From contig NZ_JMIR01000014.1 in the NCBI RefSeq assembly GCF_000714935.1, positions 33,083 through 97,082 on the forward strand: 64,000 bases of DNA. The letters are read 5' to 3'. Below are positions 18,813 to 28,592 of this stretch, piece after piece (the first letter of the stretch is position 1; the number at the start of each line of letters is the position of its first letter). The stretch is from Tumebacillus flagellatus (GTDB lineage: Bacteria > Bacillota > Bacilli > Tumebacillales > Tumebacillaceae). The notes beneath the pieces are model-generated. The model saw nothing but the letters and a program-made list of their open reading frames with translations. It was not told where the DNA came from and did not search any database. A program made the position numbers and the translations under genes.

Positions 18813-20285
18813 TTAGTACGCGCGGGAGAACCACACGGTGTGCTCTGCTTTCTGGCCGCAGCAGATGCAGGTGTCCTTCTCGACCGGCGGATCAAACGGG
18901 ATGTTGCGGGTGGTGAAGGAGGTTTCTTCCTTCACTTTCGACTCGCAGTCGTCGTTGCCGCACCAGCCGCCGAGCACCCAACCGCCGAGCGTGCCGTCTT
19001 GTTCCGCTTTGGCGATATGCGCCTTCAGCTCCTCCAGCGAGTTGATGTGCGTGTGCGAGTTCGCGTCGCGGAACGCTCTGGCTTTGTTCAGCATGTTGAC
19101 CTGGATGTCTTCCAGCAATTGCTGAACTGCCGCCACCGCGTTGTCGATGTCCACGGAGACTTTCTCCCCGGTGTCGCGGCGCGCCACCACCACTTGGTTG
19201 TTCGCGATGTCGCGCGGGCCGATCTCGATGCGCACCGGAACCCCGCGCATCTCCCACTCGTTGAACTTCCAACCCGGCGTTTCTTCGCGCAGGTCGGTTT
19301 TGACGCGCACGCCCGCGTCTTTCAACGCGAAGAAGATTTCGTCCATCTTCTCAATGACCGCTTGACGCTTGTTCGGCGGGCCGACCGGAATCATGATGAC
19401 TTGGGTCGGCGAGATGCGCGGCGGAACGGCGAGGCCTTTGTCATCCCCGTGCACCATGATCATCGAACCGATCAAACGGGTCGAAGTGCCCCACGACGTC
19501 GTGTGCACATACTTCAATTGGTTGTCGCGGTCGAGGAACTTGATTTCAAAGCCCTTCGCGAACTTGTCGCCAAGGTAATGGGACGTGCCGGCTTGCACCG
19601 CTTTGCCGTCCTTCATCATCGCCTCGATTGAGTACGTATCGACAGCGCCCGCAAAACGCTCGCTCGGGGTCTTCTGACCCTTCCACACCGGAATCGCCAA
19701 CACTTCTTCAACGACTTCACGGTAGATTTCGAGCATCTGCATCGTCTCTTGGCGCGCTTCTTCTTCATTTGCATGCGCGGTGTGGCCTTCTTGCCACAGG
19801 AATTCCGAAGTGCGCAGGAACGGCGTGGTGCGCTTCTCCCAACGGAACACGTTCGCCCATTGGTTGATCAGCACCGGCAGATCGCGGTAGGAGTTGATCC
19901 ATTGGCTGTACATGTGGCCGATGACCGTCTCCGAAGTCGGACGCAGCGCGAGGCGCTCTTCCAGCTTCTCGCCTGCCACTTCCGTCACCCACGGCAGTTC
20001 CGGGTTGAAGCCTTCGACGTGCTCCTTCTCCTTCTGGAAGAACGACTCCGGAATCAGCATCGGGAAGTACGCGTTGCGATGGCCCGTTTCCTTGAAGCGC
20101 TTGTCCATCGCTTGCTGGATGCGCTCCCACAGTTCATAGCCTTCCGGTTTAAAGACGATGCAACCGCGAACCGGCGCATAGTCCATCAAATCCGCTTTGC
20201 GGATCGTATCCAAATACCAACGAGAAAAATTCTCGGATTGCGGCGTAATTTCTTTCATGACGGTGCTTTTGTTCGTTTCTTCCAC
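18813..20285 (-). CDS. proS: Prolyl-tRNA synthetase, short archaeal/eukaryal-type (ProS type 3)
   Basis: Charges tRNA(Pro). About 490 residues, lacking the editing insertion of the long bacterial form. Class II motifs include RPTSETVIGHMYSQWI, the motif-2 arginine region FRWEKRTTPFLRTSEFLWQEGHTAH, and the C-terminal zinc-binding type end with CICCGQKAEHTVWFSRAY. Start is uncertain: GTG at 20285 has GGGGG 7 bases upstream, GTG 20294 and the internal ATG at 20258 have poor sites. It is inserted between spoVG and the glmU side. No T-box sequence precedes it. Confidence 0.95.
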   Translation of the reverse strand: MEETNKSTVMKEITPQSENFSRWYLDTIRKADLMDYAPVRGCIVFKPEGYELWERIQQAMDKRFKETGHRNAYFPMLIPESFFQKEKEHVEGFNPELPWVTEVAGEKLEERLALRPTSETVIGHMYSQWINSYRDLPVLINQWANVFRWEKRTTPFLRTSEFLWQEGHTAHANEEEARQETMQMLEIYREVVEEVLAIPVWKGQKTPSERFAGAVDTYSIEAMMKDGKAVQAGTSHYLGDKFAKGFEIKFLDRDNQLKYVHTTSWGTSTRLIGSMIMVHGDDKGLAVPPRISPTQVIMIPVGPPNKRQAVIEKMDEIFFALKDAGVRVKTDLREETPGWKFNEWEMRGVPVRIEIGPRDIANNQVVVARRDTGEKVSVDIDNAVAAVQQLLEDIQVNMLNKARAFRDANSHTHINSLEELKAHIAKAEQDGTLGGWVLGGWCGNDDCESKVKEETSFTTRNIPFDPPVEKDTCICCGQKAEHTVWFSRAY

Positions 20286-20309
20286 TCCGTACACCCCCGA
20301 ATCTTGATA

Positions 20310-20340
20310 GGAGGAAATCCCTCAAACGTTAGATTCCTCC
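20310..20340 (-). promoter_or_regulatory. Hairpin in the proS leader
   Basis: Minus-strand RNA can pair GGAGGAAUC with GAUUUCCUCC-type arms around a 10-base loop, about 15-25 bases before the proS start. It lacks a T run so is not a terminator; both arms carry ribosome-site-like purines or their complement. A TATAAT-like box on the minus strand lies at 20353-20358. Confidence 0.35.
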
Positions 20341-20392
20341 ACGGCGAATTTTATTATAAACCATCACAAGGCAAAAGGGAAATCACGCCGCA

Positions 20393-20428
20393 AAATAAGA
20401 AAGACTGCCGGCGCCCAAGCCGACAGTC
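20393..20428 (-). terminator. Terminator after spoVG
   Basis: GACTGTCGGC / GCCGGCAGTC (one mismatch) followed by a T-rich stretch on the minus strand. Confidence 0.75.
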
Positions 20429-20490
20429 TCGACCCTGACTCGTCACAAGCCGGGGGAGCTTGTCCCGAGATCAGAAAGGAATGTACGTAA

Positions 20491-20769
20491 TTACGCGATC
20501 GTCGCTTCTTCGATGTCTTCTTCACGATAGAAGACTTCGAGGACAGCGTCTTGGATTTTCTGACGGGTTTCCGACGAGATCGGATGTGCGATGTCGCGGA
20601 ACTCGCCGTCCGGGGTACGCTTGCTCGGCATCGCGACAAACATACCGTTGTTGCCGTCGATGACGCGAATGTCATGTACCACGAATTCATTGTCAATCGT
20701 GATGGAAGCGATAGCTTTCATACGACCTTCCGTGTTCATTTTACGAAGTCTTACGTCTGTGATTTGCAT
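20491..20769 (-). CDS. spoVG: Septation/sporulation regulator SpoVG
   Basis: Nucleic-acid-binding regulator affecting septation, spore cortex and many postexponential genes. 92 residues beginning [10 protein letters not shown] and containing [20 protein letters not shown], near-identical to the family. ATG preferred over the GTG directly before it because AGAGGTG is then 7 bases away. A TATTATAAG box on the minus strand near 20820 is a plausible promoter -10. Confidence 0.97.
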   Translation of the reverse strand: MQITDVRLRKMNTEGRMKAIASITIDNEFVVHDIRVIDGNNGMFVAMPSKRTPDGEFRDIAHPISSETRQKIQDAVLEVFYREEDIEEATIA

Positions 20770-20907
20770 CACGGTTCACCTCTTCACCCATTTATGTTTG
20801 TACGTGTTGCCTAACTTAATCTTATAATACCACAATTCAGCGCTTAATGTCTGCATTTTCAGCATTATTTGATAAAATTTTTTTCGCATTCACTGTTGCC
20901 CGGTTAT

Positions 20908-20942
20908 AAAAAAAGACGCAGCCCTTAGAATCAGGCTGCGTC
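20908..20942 (-). terminator. Terminator after ridA
   Basis: GACGCAGCC / GGCTGCGTC with a 10-base loop and seven Ts on the minus strand. Confidence 0.88.
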
Positions 20943-20959
20943 CAAGCTTTCAAAATGTA

Positions 20960-21340
20960 TTATTTCGTTACGGCGACGAGGTCGATTTCCACGCCTACAT
21001 CTTTCGGCAAACGCGCCACTTGCACGGTGGAACGCGCCGGACGGTGATCGCCGAAGTACTGGGCGTACACTTCGTTGATCTCGCCGAATTGGTTCATGTC
21101 GGAGATGAACACGGTCGCTTTGACGACATCGTTCAGCGAGGAACCCGCTTCTGCGAGCACCGCTTGCAGGTTTTTAAACACTTGGTGGGTCTGCTCTTGG
21201 ATCGAGCCGGTCAGCAGTTCGCCGGTCGGCAGGAGCGGAATCTGACCCGAGGTGAAGATCATGTTGCCGACTTTCACAGCTTGGGAGTACGGGCCGATCG
21301 CAGCCGGCGCATTGGTGGTGGCGATGATTTGCTTTTCCAT
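20960..21340 (-). CDS. ridA: Reactive intermediate/imine deaminase RidA
   Basis: Hydrolyses 2-aminoacrylate and related enamines released by PLP enzymes. 126 residues; trimeric YjgF fold with FTSGQIPL, the substrate Arg in [14 protein letters not shown], and the closing VEIDLVAV. Lies directly after purR, as yabJ does in Bacillus. Confidence 0.96.
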   Translation of the reverse strand: MEKQIIATTNAPAAIGPYSQAVKVGNMIFTSGQIPLLPTGELLTGSIQEQTHQVFKNLQAVLAEAGSSLNDVVKATVFISDMNQFGEINEVYAQYFGDHRPARSTVQVARLPKDVGVEIDLVAVTK

Positions 21341-21360
21341 AATGAAACAATCCCCTCTCT

Positions 21361-22167
21361 CTAAGCGAAGTACGTTCCCGGCTGGATCGTCACCTGACGA
21401 GTGGCTTCGTTCATCTCGGTGAGCGTCGCCAGCGAAACGTACTGCTCGATCATTTTATCTTCCGGGTCGACGGTGGACATGAACACGCCCACGCCGACCA
21501 CGTCAACCTGAAACTCGCGCATGAGATCGGCGAGCGCCTTGGCGGTGCCGCCTGCTTTCATGAAGTCATCGATGATCAGAACTTTGGTCTTCTCCGGCAA
21601 CGAACGGCGGGAGAGCGACATCGTCTGGATGCGCCTGGACCCCGACACGTAGTTGATGGAGACGGCAGAGCCCTCCGTGACTTTGTGGTCGCGGCGGACG
21701 ACGACCATCGGCACGTTCAGATATTTCGCCGTGGCCACCGCCAGCGGAATCCCCTTGGTCTCGACGGTCACCACATACTCCGCTCCCGAGTCCCGGTAGC
21801 GGGACGCGAACATTTTGCCCGCGGTATCGAGCACGTCCGGACGTCCCAACACGTCCGACATATAGAGGAAGCCGCCCGGCAAAATGCGATCTCCCGTGCT
21901 CAAGACCTGCACCACGTCTTGCAAAAACTGCTCCGCCAAGTCGTCGCGCAACCCCGGCACGTAACGCACGCCGCCGGCCGCGCCCGCCTGGGTCTCCAAC
22001 GTGCCGAGCCCCTCGGCTTCCATCACGTCCCGAATGATCGCCAAGTCTTCGGACAGCGAAGACTTCGCGGACGACAGCTTGTCTGCCATCTCGGTCAACG
22101 ACAACACGCGATGTGGTTGTTCCAGGAGGATCTGCGTCAGACGCACGATGCGTTCACTGCGTCGCAT
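21361..22167 (-). CDS. purR: Purine operon repressor PurR (Bacillus type)
   Basis: Represses purine synthesis genes and is relieved by PRPP. The N-terminal winged helix ([18 protein letters not shown]) is followed by a phosphoribosyltransferase-like domain with the PRPP loop [15 protein letters not shown] and the family string [16 protein letters not shown]. 268 residues from the ATG at 22167; a TTG at 22176 is an equal alternative and would match the B. subtilis start better. Confidence 0.95.
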   Translation of the reverse strand: MRRSERIVRLTQILLEQPHRVLSLTEMADKLSSAKSSLSEDLAIIRDVMEAEGLGTLETQAGAAGGVRYVPGLRDDLAEQFLQDVVQVLSTGDRILPGGFLYMSDVLGRPDVLDTAGKMFASRYRDSGAEYVVTVETKGIPLAVATAKYLNVPMVVVRRDHKVTEGSAVSINYVSGSRRIQTMSLSRRSLPEKTKVLIIDDFMKAGGTAKALADLMREFQVDVVGVGVFMSTVDPEDKMIEQYVSLATLTEMNEATRQVTIQPGTYFA

Positions 22168-22250
22168 TTTACTCAACACCCTATCCCCTTCCAAAACACG
22201 AACATTAATAGAAAAAATATATCATTTGATTCGTGTTTATGGCAACCTTT

Positions 22251-23099
22251 CTAGAAAAAGCGGCAGAGGTACACTTCCCGCGAGAAGCCGCGCAGAGCGT
22301 TGCAGATGCGCACGGCTTTCTGCTCGCGCTCGACGAGCGCAAACAAGGTCGGTCCGCTGCCGGACATCAGCGCCCCTTGAGCGCCGAACTTCAACAGTTG
22401 TTGCTTCAAGCGCTCGACTTCCGGGTACATGGCAAACGTCACGTTCTCCAGCACGTTGCCAAGCCCTGCCGAGATCTGTTTCACGTCGCCGGTCGTCAGC
22501 GCGTGCACCATCCCGGCAGTATCCGGATGGTGTTCGATCTCGTCGGCGCGCAATCGCCCGTAGACGTCGGCGGTCGAGACGGCGATCGGCGGTTTGACGA
22601 GCACAACCCACGTCGGGGAGACGCTCGGCAGACGTTCGATCTGCTCGCCGCGCCCGCGCGCGATCGCGGTGCCGCCGTAGATGCAAAACGGCACGTCGGA
22701 GCCGATCTTGGCGCCCAGCACCGCGAGCTCGTCCAGAGAAAGCCCGAGTTTCCAGAGGCGGTTCAAGCCGCGCAGAGTGGCTGCGGCATCGCTGGAGCCG
22801 CCGGCCAGTCCCGCCGCGACCGGGATGCGCTTCTCGATGTGGATGTGAATGCCCTTCTCGATGCCGTACGTTTCGCGCATCAGGTGTGCCGCTTGGTAGA
22901 CGAGGTTGCGTTGATCGAGCGGTATGTAAGGAGCCGTGCAGGTCAGCACGATCTCGGCGTCGGCGCGCTCTTGAAATTGCAGATGGTCGGACAGGTCTAC
23001 AGTCTGCATCACCATCTCCACTTCATGGTAGCCGTCCGGACGCTTGTGGAGGACGTCGAGGGTCAGGTTGATTTTCGCTTGGGCTTTTTCCGTCAACAT
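22251..23099 (-). CDS. ispE: 4-diphosphocytidyl-2-C-methyl-D-erythritol kinase
   Basis: GHMP kinase of the non-mevalonate isoprenoid pathway. 282 residues, starting with AKINLTLDV and carrying the ATP loop [19 protein letters not shown]. In Bacillus it lies between sspF and purR; here cphA-cphB separate it from sspF. Confidence 0.96.
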   Translation of the reverse strand: MLTEKAQAKINLTLDVLHKRPDGYHEVEMVMQTVDLSDHLQFQERADAEIVLTCTAPYIPLDQRNLVYQAAHLMRETYGIEKGIHIHIEKRIPVAAGLAGGSSDAAATLRGLNRLWKLGLSLDELAVLGAKIGSDVPFCIYGGTAIARGRGEQIERLPSVSPTWVVLVKPPIAVSTADVYGRLRADEIEHHPDTAGMVHALTTGDVKQISAGLGNVLENVTFAMYPEVERLKQQLLKFGAQGALMSGSGPTLFALVEREQKAVRICNALRGFSREVYLCRFF

Positions 23100-23191
23100 G
23101 GGCTTGCATGACCTACCTTTGAGTAACGTTCGTTCCTAAGTTAATTTCGTACATCTTCAATAGGTAAGGCCGATTTCCTGCTCCAAACGTG

Positions 23192-23218
23192 AAAAAAAGC
23201 GTGCAAGACGCTTTTTTT
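23192..23218 (-). terminator. Bidirectional terminator after cphA
   Basis: AAAAAAAGCGT / ACGCTTTTTTT with a 5-base loop; touches the last base of the cphA stop. Confidence 0.85.
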
Positions 23219-25854
23219 CACAGTTTCAGCGACATGTGTGAGACGGAAACTGCCTCATGCTTTCTCAAAACGTCCAGAACCGGTGCCAGTTTTTCATAGA
23301 ACACGACCACCAATTCCCCGTCCTCCAGATCGGACAACGCCGCTTCGAGCGCTTGGACTTCGTTGTGAATCACGCGGCACTCCTTCTCCGGCGAGACGCT
23401 TAAAATCGCTTCTTCGAGCAACGTCGCCACTTCGCCCGGGCGTCTGCCGCGCAAGTCGATGTCTTCCTTCACGAACAGGCGGTGGAAGCCCTGTGCCGCC
23501 GCGCGGCCCGACTCGCTGACGATGTCGTTGTTGCGGTCGCCCGGCACTCCGACAACGCCGGTCACGCGCACGTTCGGCAGGCGGCCCGCCATCTCGCAGA
23601 TCGCTTGGAACGCGTGCGGGTTGTGCCCGTAGTCGACCATCACGTAGGAGTTTTTCACTTGGTAGAGGTTGACGCGGCCGGGGTTGTGCACGTCGCTTCT
23701 GAATTCGCGCAGTGCCGCGGCGATTTTTTCCCGCGTCATGCCGTACGCGCGGCAGGCTGCAATCGCCGCCATCGCGTTTTGGACGTGGAAGTGCGCCGCG
23801 CCGAGCATCGTGACCGGAATGTCGGCGGCGCGCATCACTTTGCGCGCATTTTCACCGCGCGCTTCGTGAATCCACCCGTCCTTCAGAAAATACCCGGTGC
23901 CCCCTTCGGAGAGGTGTTTTTTCAACACGCGGGAGTTCGGTTTGAGCGAGAAAAAAACAAACTTGCGCCCGCTGCGGTGGCGCGGCTTCATCTTGCGCGG
24001 CAGCTCCGCCAAGTGCGGGTCGTCGGCGTTCAGAATCACCGTGCCGCCCGGACGCACGCGCTCGGCGATCAGCGACTTCACGGAGATCAGGTCGTCGACC
24101 GTCTCGATGCCGTCGCAGCCGATGTGGTCGGGCTGGATGTTCGTGAGGATCCCGACGTCCGACCAGTCAAAGCCAAGCCCGGCGCGCACGATGCCGCCGC
24201 GCGCCGTCTCCAGCACCGCCACGTCGACGCCCGGATCGCTTAGAATCGCACGGGCGGAGCGCGGGCCGGTCGTGTCGCCCTTGGCGATGCACTTGCCGTC
24301 GATGTAGATGCCGTCGGTCGACGTCATCCCGACGATGCGGCCCGTCGATTGGATCACATGGCCGATCATGCGGGTCGTGGTCGTTTTTCCGTTGGTGCCG
24401 GTGATCGAGATCACCGGGATGCGCGTCGGCTGCCCCGGCGGATAGAGCATGTCGACGATCGCTTCGCCGACGGAGCGCGGGTCGCCGATCGACGGCGTCT
24501 CGTGCATGCGGATGCCGGGTGCCGCGTTGACTTCGATCACGCACGAGCTCGATTCGTCAAACGGCTCGGAGATGTCCGGGCAGACGAGGTCGATGCCGCA
24601 GATGTCGAGGCCGACGATGCGGGCGGTGCGGATGCACACTTCCGCGACGCTCGGATGGACTTTGCCCGTCACGTCGATCGCGATCCCGCCGGTGGAGAGG
24701 TTGGCGTTGTCGCGCAAGATCACCGTCTCGCCCTCGTGCGGCACGTCGTCGAGTTTGCGTCCCTCGCGCGCGAGCACGTTGTGCATGACGTCGTCGATTT
24801 TGATCTTGGTCAGCGGCGCTTCATGTCCTTCGCCTCGGCGCGGGTCGAGGTTCTCGCGCGCGATCAGCTCGGCGATCGTGCTTTTGCCGTCGCCCGTCAC
24901 GTACGCCGGCATCCGTTCCGCCGCGGCGGCGACCTGTTCGCCGACGACGAGCACGCGGTAGTGGCGGCCTTCAAGATAGCTCTCCACGATCACCGCTTCG
25001 GAGAAGCCTTGCGCGATGCGAAACGCCTCGCGCACTTCTTGCTCCGTGACGAGGTTCAGCGAAACGCCCTTGCCTTGGTTGCCGTCGAGCGGCTTGACGA
25101 CGACGGCACGTTCGATGTCGCGAAAATGCGCGACCGCTTCGTCCTCCGTGTACGCCACGCTGCCGTACGGAACGGGAATCGCGGCGAGGTCGAGCATCTG
25201 CTTGGTCAATTCTTTGTCGCAGGCGATGTCGACGCCGATGCAGGACGTGCGCTCGGTGATCGTCGCTTGGATGCGCTTCAGATGCCGGCCGGTTCCCAGT
25301 TGGATCAGGGAGCCGGTGTTGAGGCGGTAGTGCGGGATGCCGCGCTTCTCCGCCGCTTCGACGAGCGCTTTTGTCGATTGACCAAGCCCGGTGCGGGCGA
25401 TGAGTTTTTTTGCTTCTTCAAGTTCGGGTTGCCAGTCGTAGCTCTCCCCGCGTGCAAGCGCGTCCACGAGCGCGAACGACGTGCGCAGGAGATGCGCCAT
25501 GCCCGCTTCGTTTTTGCATTCGACAAACACGTCATAGACGCCCTCCGCCGCGTAACTCGTCTTGCCGCGGTTGGCGCCGATGCCGGCGAGTTCTGCCAGT
25601 TCGATGGCAACGTGTTCGATCACGTGACCCAGGTACGTGCCTTCGTCGAGCCGTTCGACAAAACCGCCCGGCTCGCCCTTGGCGCAGTGATGCTCGCGCA
25701 GACCGGGGAAGAAGTCCAGAAGTTTGGCGTTCAGGTTCGGGAATTCATACGATTCCTTGCCCGCGCATTCTTGCAAATCTATGCGCATCACCATGGCGGG
25801 TTGATGCGAGTAGAGATTCGGTCCTGGGATGTACCGAATATCCTCGATTTTCAT
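23218..25854 (-). CDS. cphA: Cyanophycin synthetase
   Basis: Polymerises Asp and Arg into multi-L-arginyl-poly-L-aspartate, a nitrogen store. 878 residues, the usual length. Order: N-terminal CphA-specific domain (about 1-160), ATP-grasp domain (about 165-480, VVVKPLDGNQGKGVSLN and IEVNAAPGIRMHETPS), then a Mur-ligase-like domain with the ATP loop SITGTNGKTTTTRMIG and DYGHNPHAFQAI. Its ATG overlaps the cyanophycinase stop by four bases (ATGA), so cphB-cphA are one coupled unit. Confidence 0.96.
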   Translation of the reverse strand: MKIEDIRYIPGPNLYSHQPAMVMRIDLQECAGKESYEFPNLNAKLLDFFPGLREHHCAKGEPGGFVERLDEGTYLGHVIEHVAIELAELAGIGANRGKTSYAAEGVYDVFVECKNEAGMAHLLRTSFALVDALARGESYDWQPELEEAKKLIARTGLGQSTKALVEAAEKRGIPHYRLNTGSLIQLGTGRHLKRIQATITERTSCIGVDIACDKELTKQMLDLAAIPVPYGSVAYTEDEAVAHFRDIERAVVVKPLDGNQGKGVSLNLVTEQEVREAFRIAQGFSEAVIVESYLEGRHYRVLVVGEQVAAAAERMPAYVTGDGKSTIAELIARENLDPRRGEGHEAPLTKIKIDDVMHNVLAREGRKLDDVPHEGETVILRDNANLSTGGIAIDVTGKVHPSVAEVCIRTARIVGLDICGIDLVCPDISEPFDESSSCVIEVNAAPGIRMHETPSIGDPRSVGEAIVDMLYPPGQPTRIPVISITGTNGKTTTTRMIGHVIQSTGRIVGMTSTDGIYIDGKCIAKGDTTGPRSARAILSDPGVDVAVLETARGGIVRAGLGFDWSDVGILTNIQPDHIGCDGIETVDDLISVKSLIAERVRPGGTVILNADDPHLAELPRKMKPRHRSGRKFVFFSLKPNSRVLKKHLSEGGTGYFLKDGWIHEARGENARKVMRAADIPVTMLGAAHFHVQNAMAAIAACRAYGMTREKIAAALREFRSDVHNPGRVNLYQVKNSYVMVDYGHNPHAFQAICEMAGRLPNVRVTGVVGVPGDRNNDIVSESGRAAAQGFHRLFVKEDIDLRGRRPGEVATLLEEAILSVSPEKECRVIHNEVQALEAALSDLEDGELVVVFYEKLAPVLDVLRKHEAVSVSHMSLKL

Positions 25855-26672
25855 TCGTTGTCCACTCCTCGTCGTCTTGCAATCGGGGTTCGATCGCGCA
25901 AGTGAAAGCCGTAGCCGCTCGGCAGGATATGCACGTGAATGCCGCAAAGCGCGAGATCGTCGCCGTTGCGGACATCTTCGATGTTGGAATGAGTGAGAGC
26001 GCCTGCGTCAATCACATTGACGGCTCCGGCTCCGATGACGCTGAATTCGAGGCCGTCGACGACCATCGCGGTGTTCTCGTCGATCCCAAGCCCTAAGTGA
26101 TGCGGGTACTGCGCTACGGCAGAGAACAAACGTCCGAATCGCCCGCGTTGGGCAAAGTGTTGGTCGATGACCACACCGGAAATAAACTCCATGCCCGGCG
26201 CCATCTCCACGATGCCGACCTTCGGGTTGGTCTCCGAGACGCCGGAGACGATCATCGTGCTCGACATCATCGAAGCACCGGCGGACGTGCCGGCGAGCAG
26301 GAGACCCGATTCATGGCGTTCGTGCAAGGCCGCGTCCATTTTGGTGCCCCCGAGGAGCTTGGTGACGCGGACCTGATCGCCCCCTGTAAAAAAGACGCAC
26401 GTTGCGTCCTCGATGGCTTTGATCGCGCTTTTGGCGTTCGCGGATTCCCGGTTGGAGACGTCAAACATGCGGACGTCCGCGACGCCGATCGTGTCGAACA
26501 CTTCGATGTATTCGGCTCCGACATCGATGGGGAGTTCGGTTGCAACCGTCATCACCACGATGCGGGCGTGTTTGCCGCCTGCGAGCCGGACGACTTCGCG
26601 GAGGATGGTCATGTCGTGCTTTTTATCCTCTGCTCCGCCGATGATGACCAATTTACCAGATCGAGTACTCAA
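25851..26672 (-). CDS. cphB: Cyanophycinase (peptidase family S51)
   Basis: Cleaves cyanophycin to beta-Asp-Arg dipeptides. The nucleophile Ser is in LLAGTSAGASMMS; the start LVIIGGAEDK and GVSETNPKVG are also typical. TTG at 26672 preferred, as AGGAGG lies 9 bases before it; the upstream ATG at 26690 overlaps that site. About 273 residues. Upstream gene of the pair. Confidence 0.94.
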   Translation of the reverse strand: MSTRSGKLVIIGGAEDKKHDMTILREVVRLAGGKHARIVVMTVATELPIDVGAEYIEVFDTIGVADVRMFDVSNRESANAKSAIKAIEDATCVFFTGGDQVRVTKLLGGTKMDAALHERHESGLLLAGTSAGASMMSSTMIVSGVSETNPKVGIVEMAPGMEFISGVVIDQHFAQRGRFGRLFSAVAQYPHHLGLGIDENTAMVVDGLEFSVIGAGAVNVIDAGALTHSNIEDVRNGDDLALCGIHVHILPSGYGFHLRDRTPIARRRGVDNE

Positions 26673-26769
26673 TCCGCTTTTCCTCCTCATTGTGGGAACG
26701 TAGACATGTTCAGGATGTAAGTCTGCCCTAGTTGGGCGGGCAATTATTCATGACTGCGCGCTCTTCATG

Positions 26770-26793
26770 GAAAGACCAGAGCCGAAGCTCTGG
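26770..26793 (-). terminator. UUCG-loop hairpin after sspF
   Basis: CCAGAGC-TTCG-GCTCTGG on the minus strand, a highly stable tetraloop hairpin, followed by TCTTTCC. It lies 10 bases beyond the sspF stop; the T run is poor, so termination is likely but not certain. Confidence 0.65.
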
Positions 26794-26803
26794 CCCGGGG
26801 AGA

Positions 26804-26989
26804 TCATCGGTCTTGGTTCGCCATCGCCCGCTCTGCGATTTGCAACGCCCGTTTGACGATGTTTCCCGCATCTTTGGCTTTGATGGCGCCCCAACCTTCC
26901 TGTTGCACCGTATCGTAAATCCCCAATTCCTTGGCGGCCTCCATCTTCAGGTGTTCCGACATCACGCCACCGCGACGTTTGCGTCCCAT
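26804..26989 (-). CDS. sspF: Alpha/beta-type small acid-soluble spore protein, SspF type
   Basis: Binds and protects spore DNA. 61 residues with [32 protein letters not shown] and [13 protein letters not shown], closely resembling B. subtilis SspF. ATG at 26989 behind AAGGAGGGA. Made in the forespore; a sigma G promoter was not clear by eye. Confidence 0.95.
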   Translation of the reverse strand: MGRKRRGGVMSEHLKMEAAKELGIYDTVQQEGWGAIKAKDAGNIVKRALQIAERAMANQDR

Positions 26990-27054
26990 GATGATGTCCC
27001 TCCTTTGGTTGTAAAAAACTGAACAACACGCGGGTAGTATGCCCAGAGAAACAA

Positions 27055-27083
27055 AAAACCACCTCGCTCGTACGAGGTGGCTT
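27055..27083 (-). terminator. Second terminator between veg and sspF
   Basis: CCACCTCG / CGAGGTGG with a 6-base loop and a run of six Ts on the minus strand. Confidence 0.75.
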
Positions 27084-27106
27084 GTTTTACAATCAATCGC
27101 GAAACG

Positions 27107-27145
27107 AAAAAAACTCCTCCACACACGCCCTGGCGTGTCGGAGAA
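27107..27145 (-). terminator. Terminator after veg
   Basis: Minus-strand stem CTCCGACACGCC / GCGTGTGTGGAG followed by AGTTTTTTT. With the hairpin 25 bases further on it isolates veg from sspF. Confidence 0.82.
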
Positions 27146-27163
27146 GTTTATCTCGTGTTTCAT

Positions 27164-27448
27164 TTATGCATCGTGCCCTTGCGAGAGGGTTACACGTACT
27201 TGACCCTCGTCTTTGCAGACCATGAGTTCGACCGTTTCGGTCAGGATGTCTGCATAGCTGTAGGAGACGCGCTTGAAGGAGTTCTCCTGATCCAGCTTGA
27301 TGACAAATACAGAAGGGTATGTCTCTTCGAGAACGCCGGTGCGCTCGATGGTCTTACGGCGTCCACCGTTTGCACGCAACAAAATTTTCTCACCAACGTG
27401 GCGATCCAGGTTGCGCTTGATTTCGTTCAATGCGTTTTTCGCTGTCAT
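27164..27448 (-). CDS. veg: Biofilm-associated regulator Veg
   Basis: Small conserved protein that in B. subtilis stimulates biofilm gene expression. 94 residues; the core [20 protein letters not shown] and [20 protein letters not shown] is nearly invariant in the family. ATG at 27448 follows AAAGAGGTGG. Confidence 0.95.
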   Translation of the reverse strand: MTAKNALNEIKRNLDRHVGEKILLRANGGRRKTIERTGVLEETYPSVFVIKLDQENSFKRVSYSYADILTETVELMVCKDEGQVRVTLSQGHDA

Positions 27449-27472
27449 CGACACCACCTCTTTCCATCTAAG

Positions 27473-27501
27473 AGTGTAGCACGAATGACGAACTTTGTCA
27501 A
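27473..27501 (-). promoter_or_regulatory. Sigma A promoter of veg
   Basis: Minus strand TTGACA (27496-27501), 17-base spacer, TACACT (27473-27478), about 20 bases before the veg ribosome site. The veg promoter is one of the strongest known in Bacillus and this copy has a perfect -35. Confidence 0.85.
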
Positions 27502-27636
27502 ATGAGGTTAATTATTATATCAGTGTCCCGAAAAATCTGTCAATGGGCTTTATTTGCCTGTTTTGGCCATTAATAGCCCGGCAAATGTCAGAATCTTCGC
27601 TCACACTTCAGTATCCGCTTCCTTTTGTCTGATCGA

Positions 27637-28497
27637 TCAATAGGGGGATCTGGGCAGCCCGATGCGGTATTTGCCCCGCGTTTCCAAGCCTCCGAGACCG
27701 TCTGTGCCGGTGATCGTGGACTTCACGACATCGAAGATGTTCACCGTCTGGTTGATCGGCGTGTAGGCGATTTTCTCGGCGATGAACACGGGATCGAGCG
27801 CGTGAATCAAGATGCGGTGCGGCGACGACGCAAAGTTTGCCCCGGAATCGAGCAGCGCTTCATAGTGCGACTGGCAGGCGCCCGCGAAGATGATCAGATC
27901 GTCGAAACTGCGCTCGTACTTGCGCGCCGCTTTGACCGCTTTGATAAAGTTTTCCGAGTTGCGGTAGTTGAAGACGTTCGACAGATCCTGCCCCTTGCGC
28001 AACAGACCGTCATGCCCGGTCAAGATCAAGATGTCCGGGTGATATTGCTGCAGGAAGTGCGGCAGCACTTCCGCCATTCTGGCTTCCGCGACATGGTGCC
28101 CGATCGCCGGGATGCGCAGTTCTTCATAGAAAAGCAAGCACTTGTCGAGGTAGGACCCGTCGCCGTCCAAGTGCAGAACCCGCCCCGGCTTTTCAAAAAA
28201 ATCATGGCTCGCCCGAAACTTGGCGTCTGACCGCATGGCGCGCTTTTCTTCCTCGATCAGACGGCGCATGCGAATCAAGCGCAGCGCGTCGTCTTCTTCG
28301 CGCCGAACTCCTGCTGTATAGTCGCGCAGCTCGTTGTCGGTCACGCGTTCGAGGTCCGTCAGGGGGGCATCGGCGAGCAGACGGACCTCCATGCCTTTGA
28401 GGACCGCGATGCTTTGGCTGCGGTCGATTTCTACGATGTGAAAACAGATGTCCTTGCCGTACGACTTGCGGGAGACCAACTCCCCGACCTTCCACAT
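27637..28497 (-). CDS. yabG: Sporulation-specific protease YabG
   Basis: Peptidase family U57, made in the mother cell under sigma K, that trims spore coat proteins. 286 residues starting MWKVGELVSRKSYGKD, with ILILTGHDGL, IFAGACQSHYEALLDSGANFASSP and ending near YRIGLPRSPY. ATG at 28497 follows GGAGGGAG. Confidence 0.96.
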   Translation of the reverse strand: MWKVGELVSRKSYGKDICFHIVEIDRSQSIAVLKGMEVRLLADAPLTDLERVTDNELRDYTAGVRREEDDALRLIRMRRLIEEEKRAMRSDAKFRASHDFFEKPGRVLHLDGDGSYLDKCLLFYEELRIPAIGHHVAEARMAEVLPHFLQQYHPDILILTGHDGLLRKGQDLSNVFNYRNSENFIKAVKAARKYERSFDDLIIFAGACQSHYEALLDSGANFASSPHRILIHALDPVFIAEKIAYTPINQTVNIFDVVKSTITGTDGLGGLETRGKYRIGLPRSPY

Positions 28498-28592
28498 CCG
28501 ACTCCCTCCTTTTTTGTGCGTGATATTGTATGACACCCTTCGCGAGATGGTCACTTGCCGCATATCGTAAAGGAAAGAGGAGGTGATGTCTC

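Noticed and set aside
24349..25905. 518-codon plus-strand frame opposite cphA
   Set aside because: Antisense shadow of cphA, without recognisable motifs or a ribosome site.
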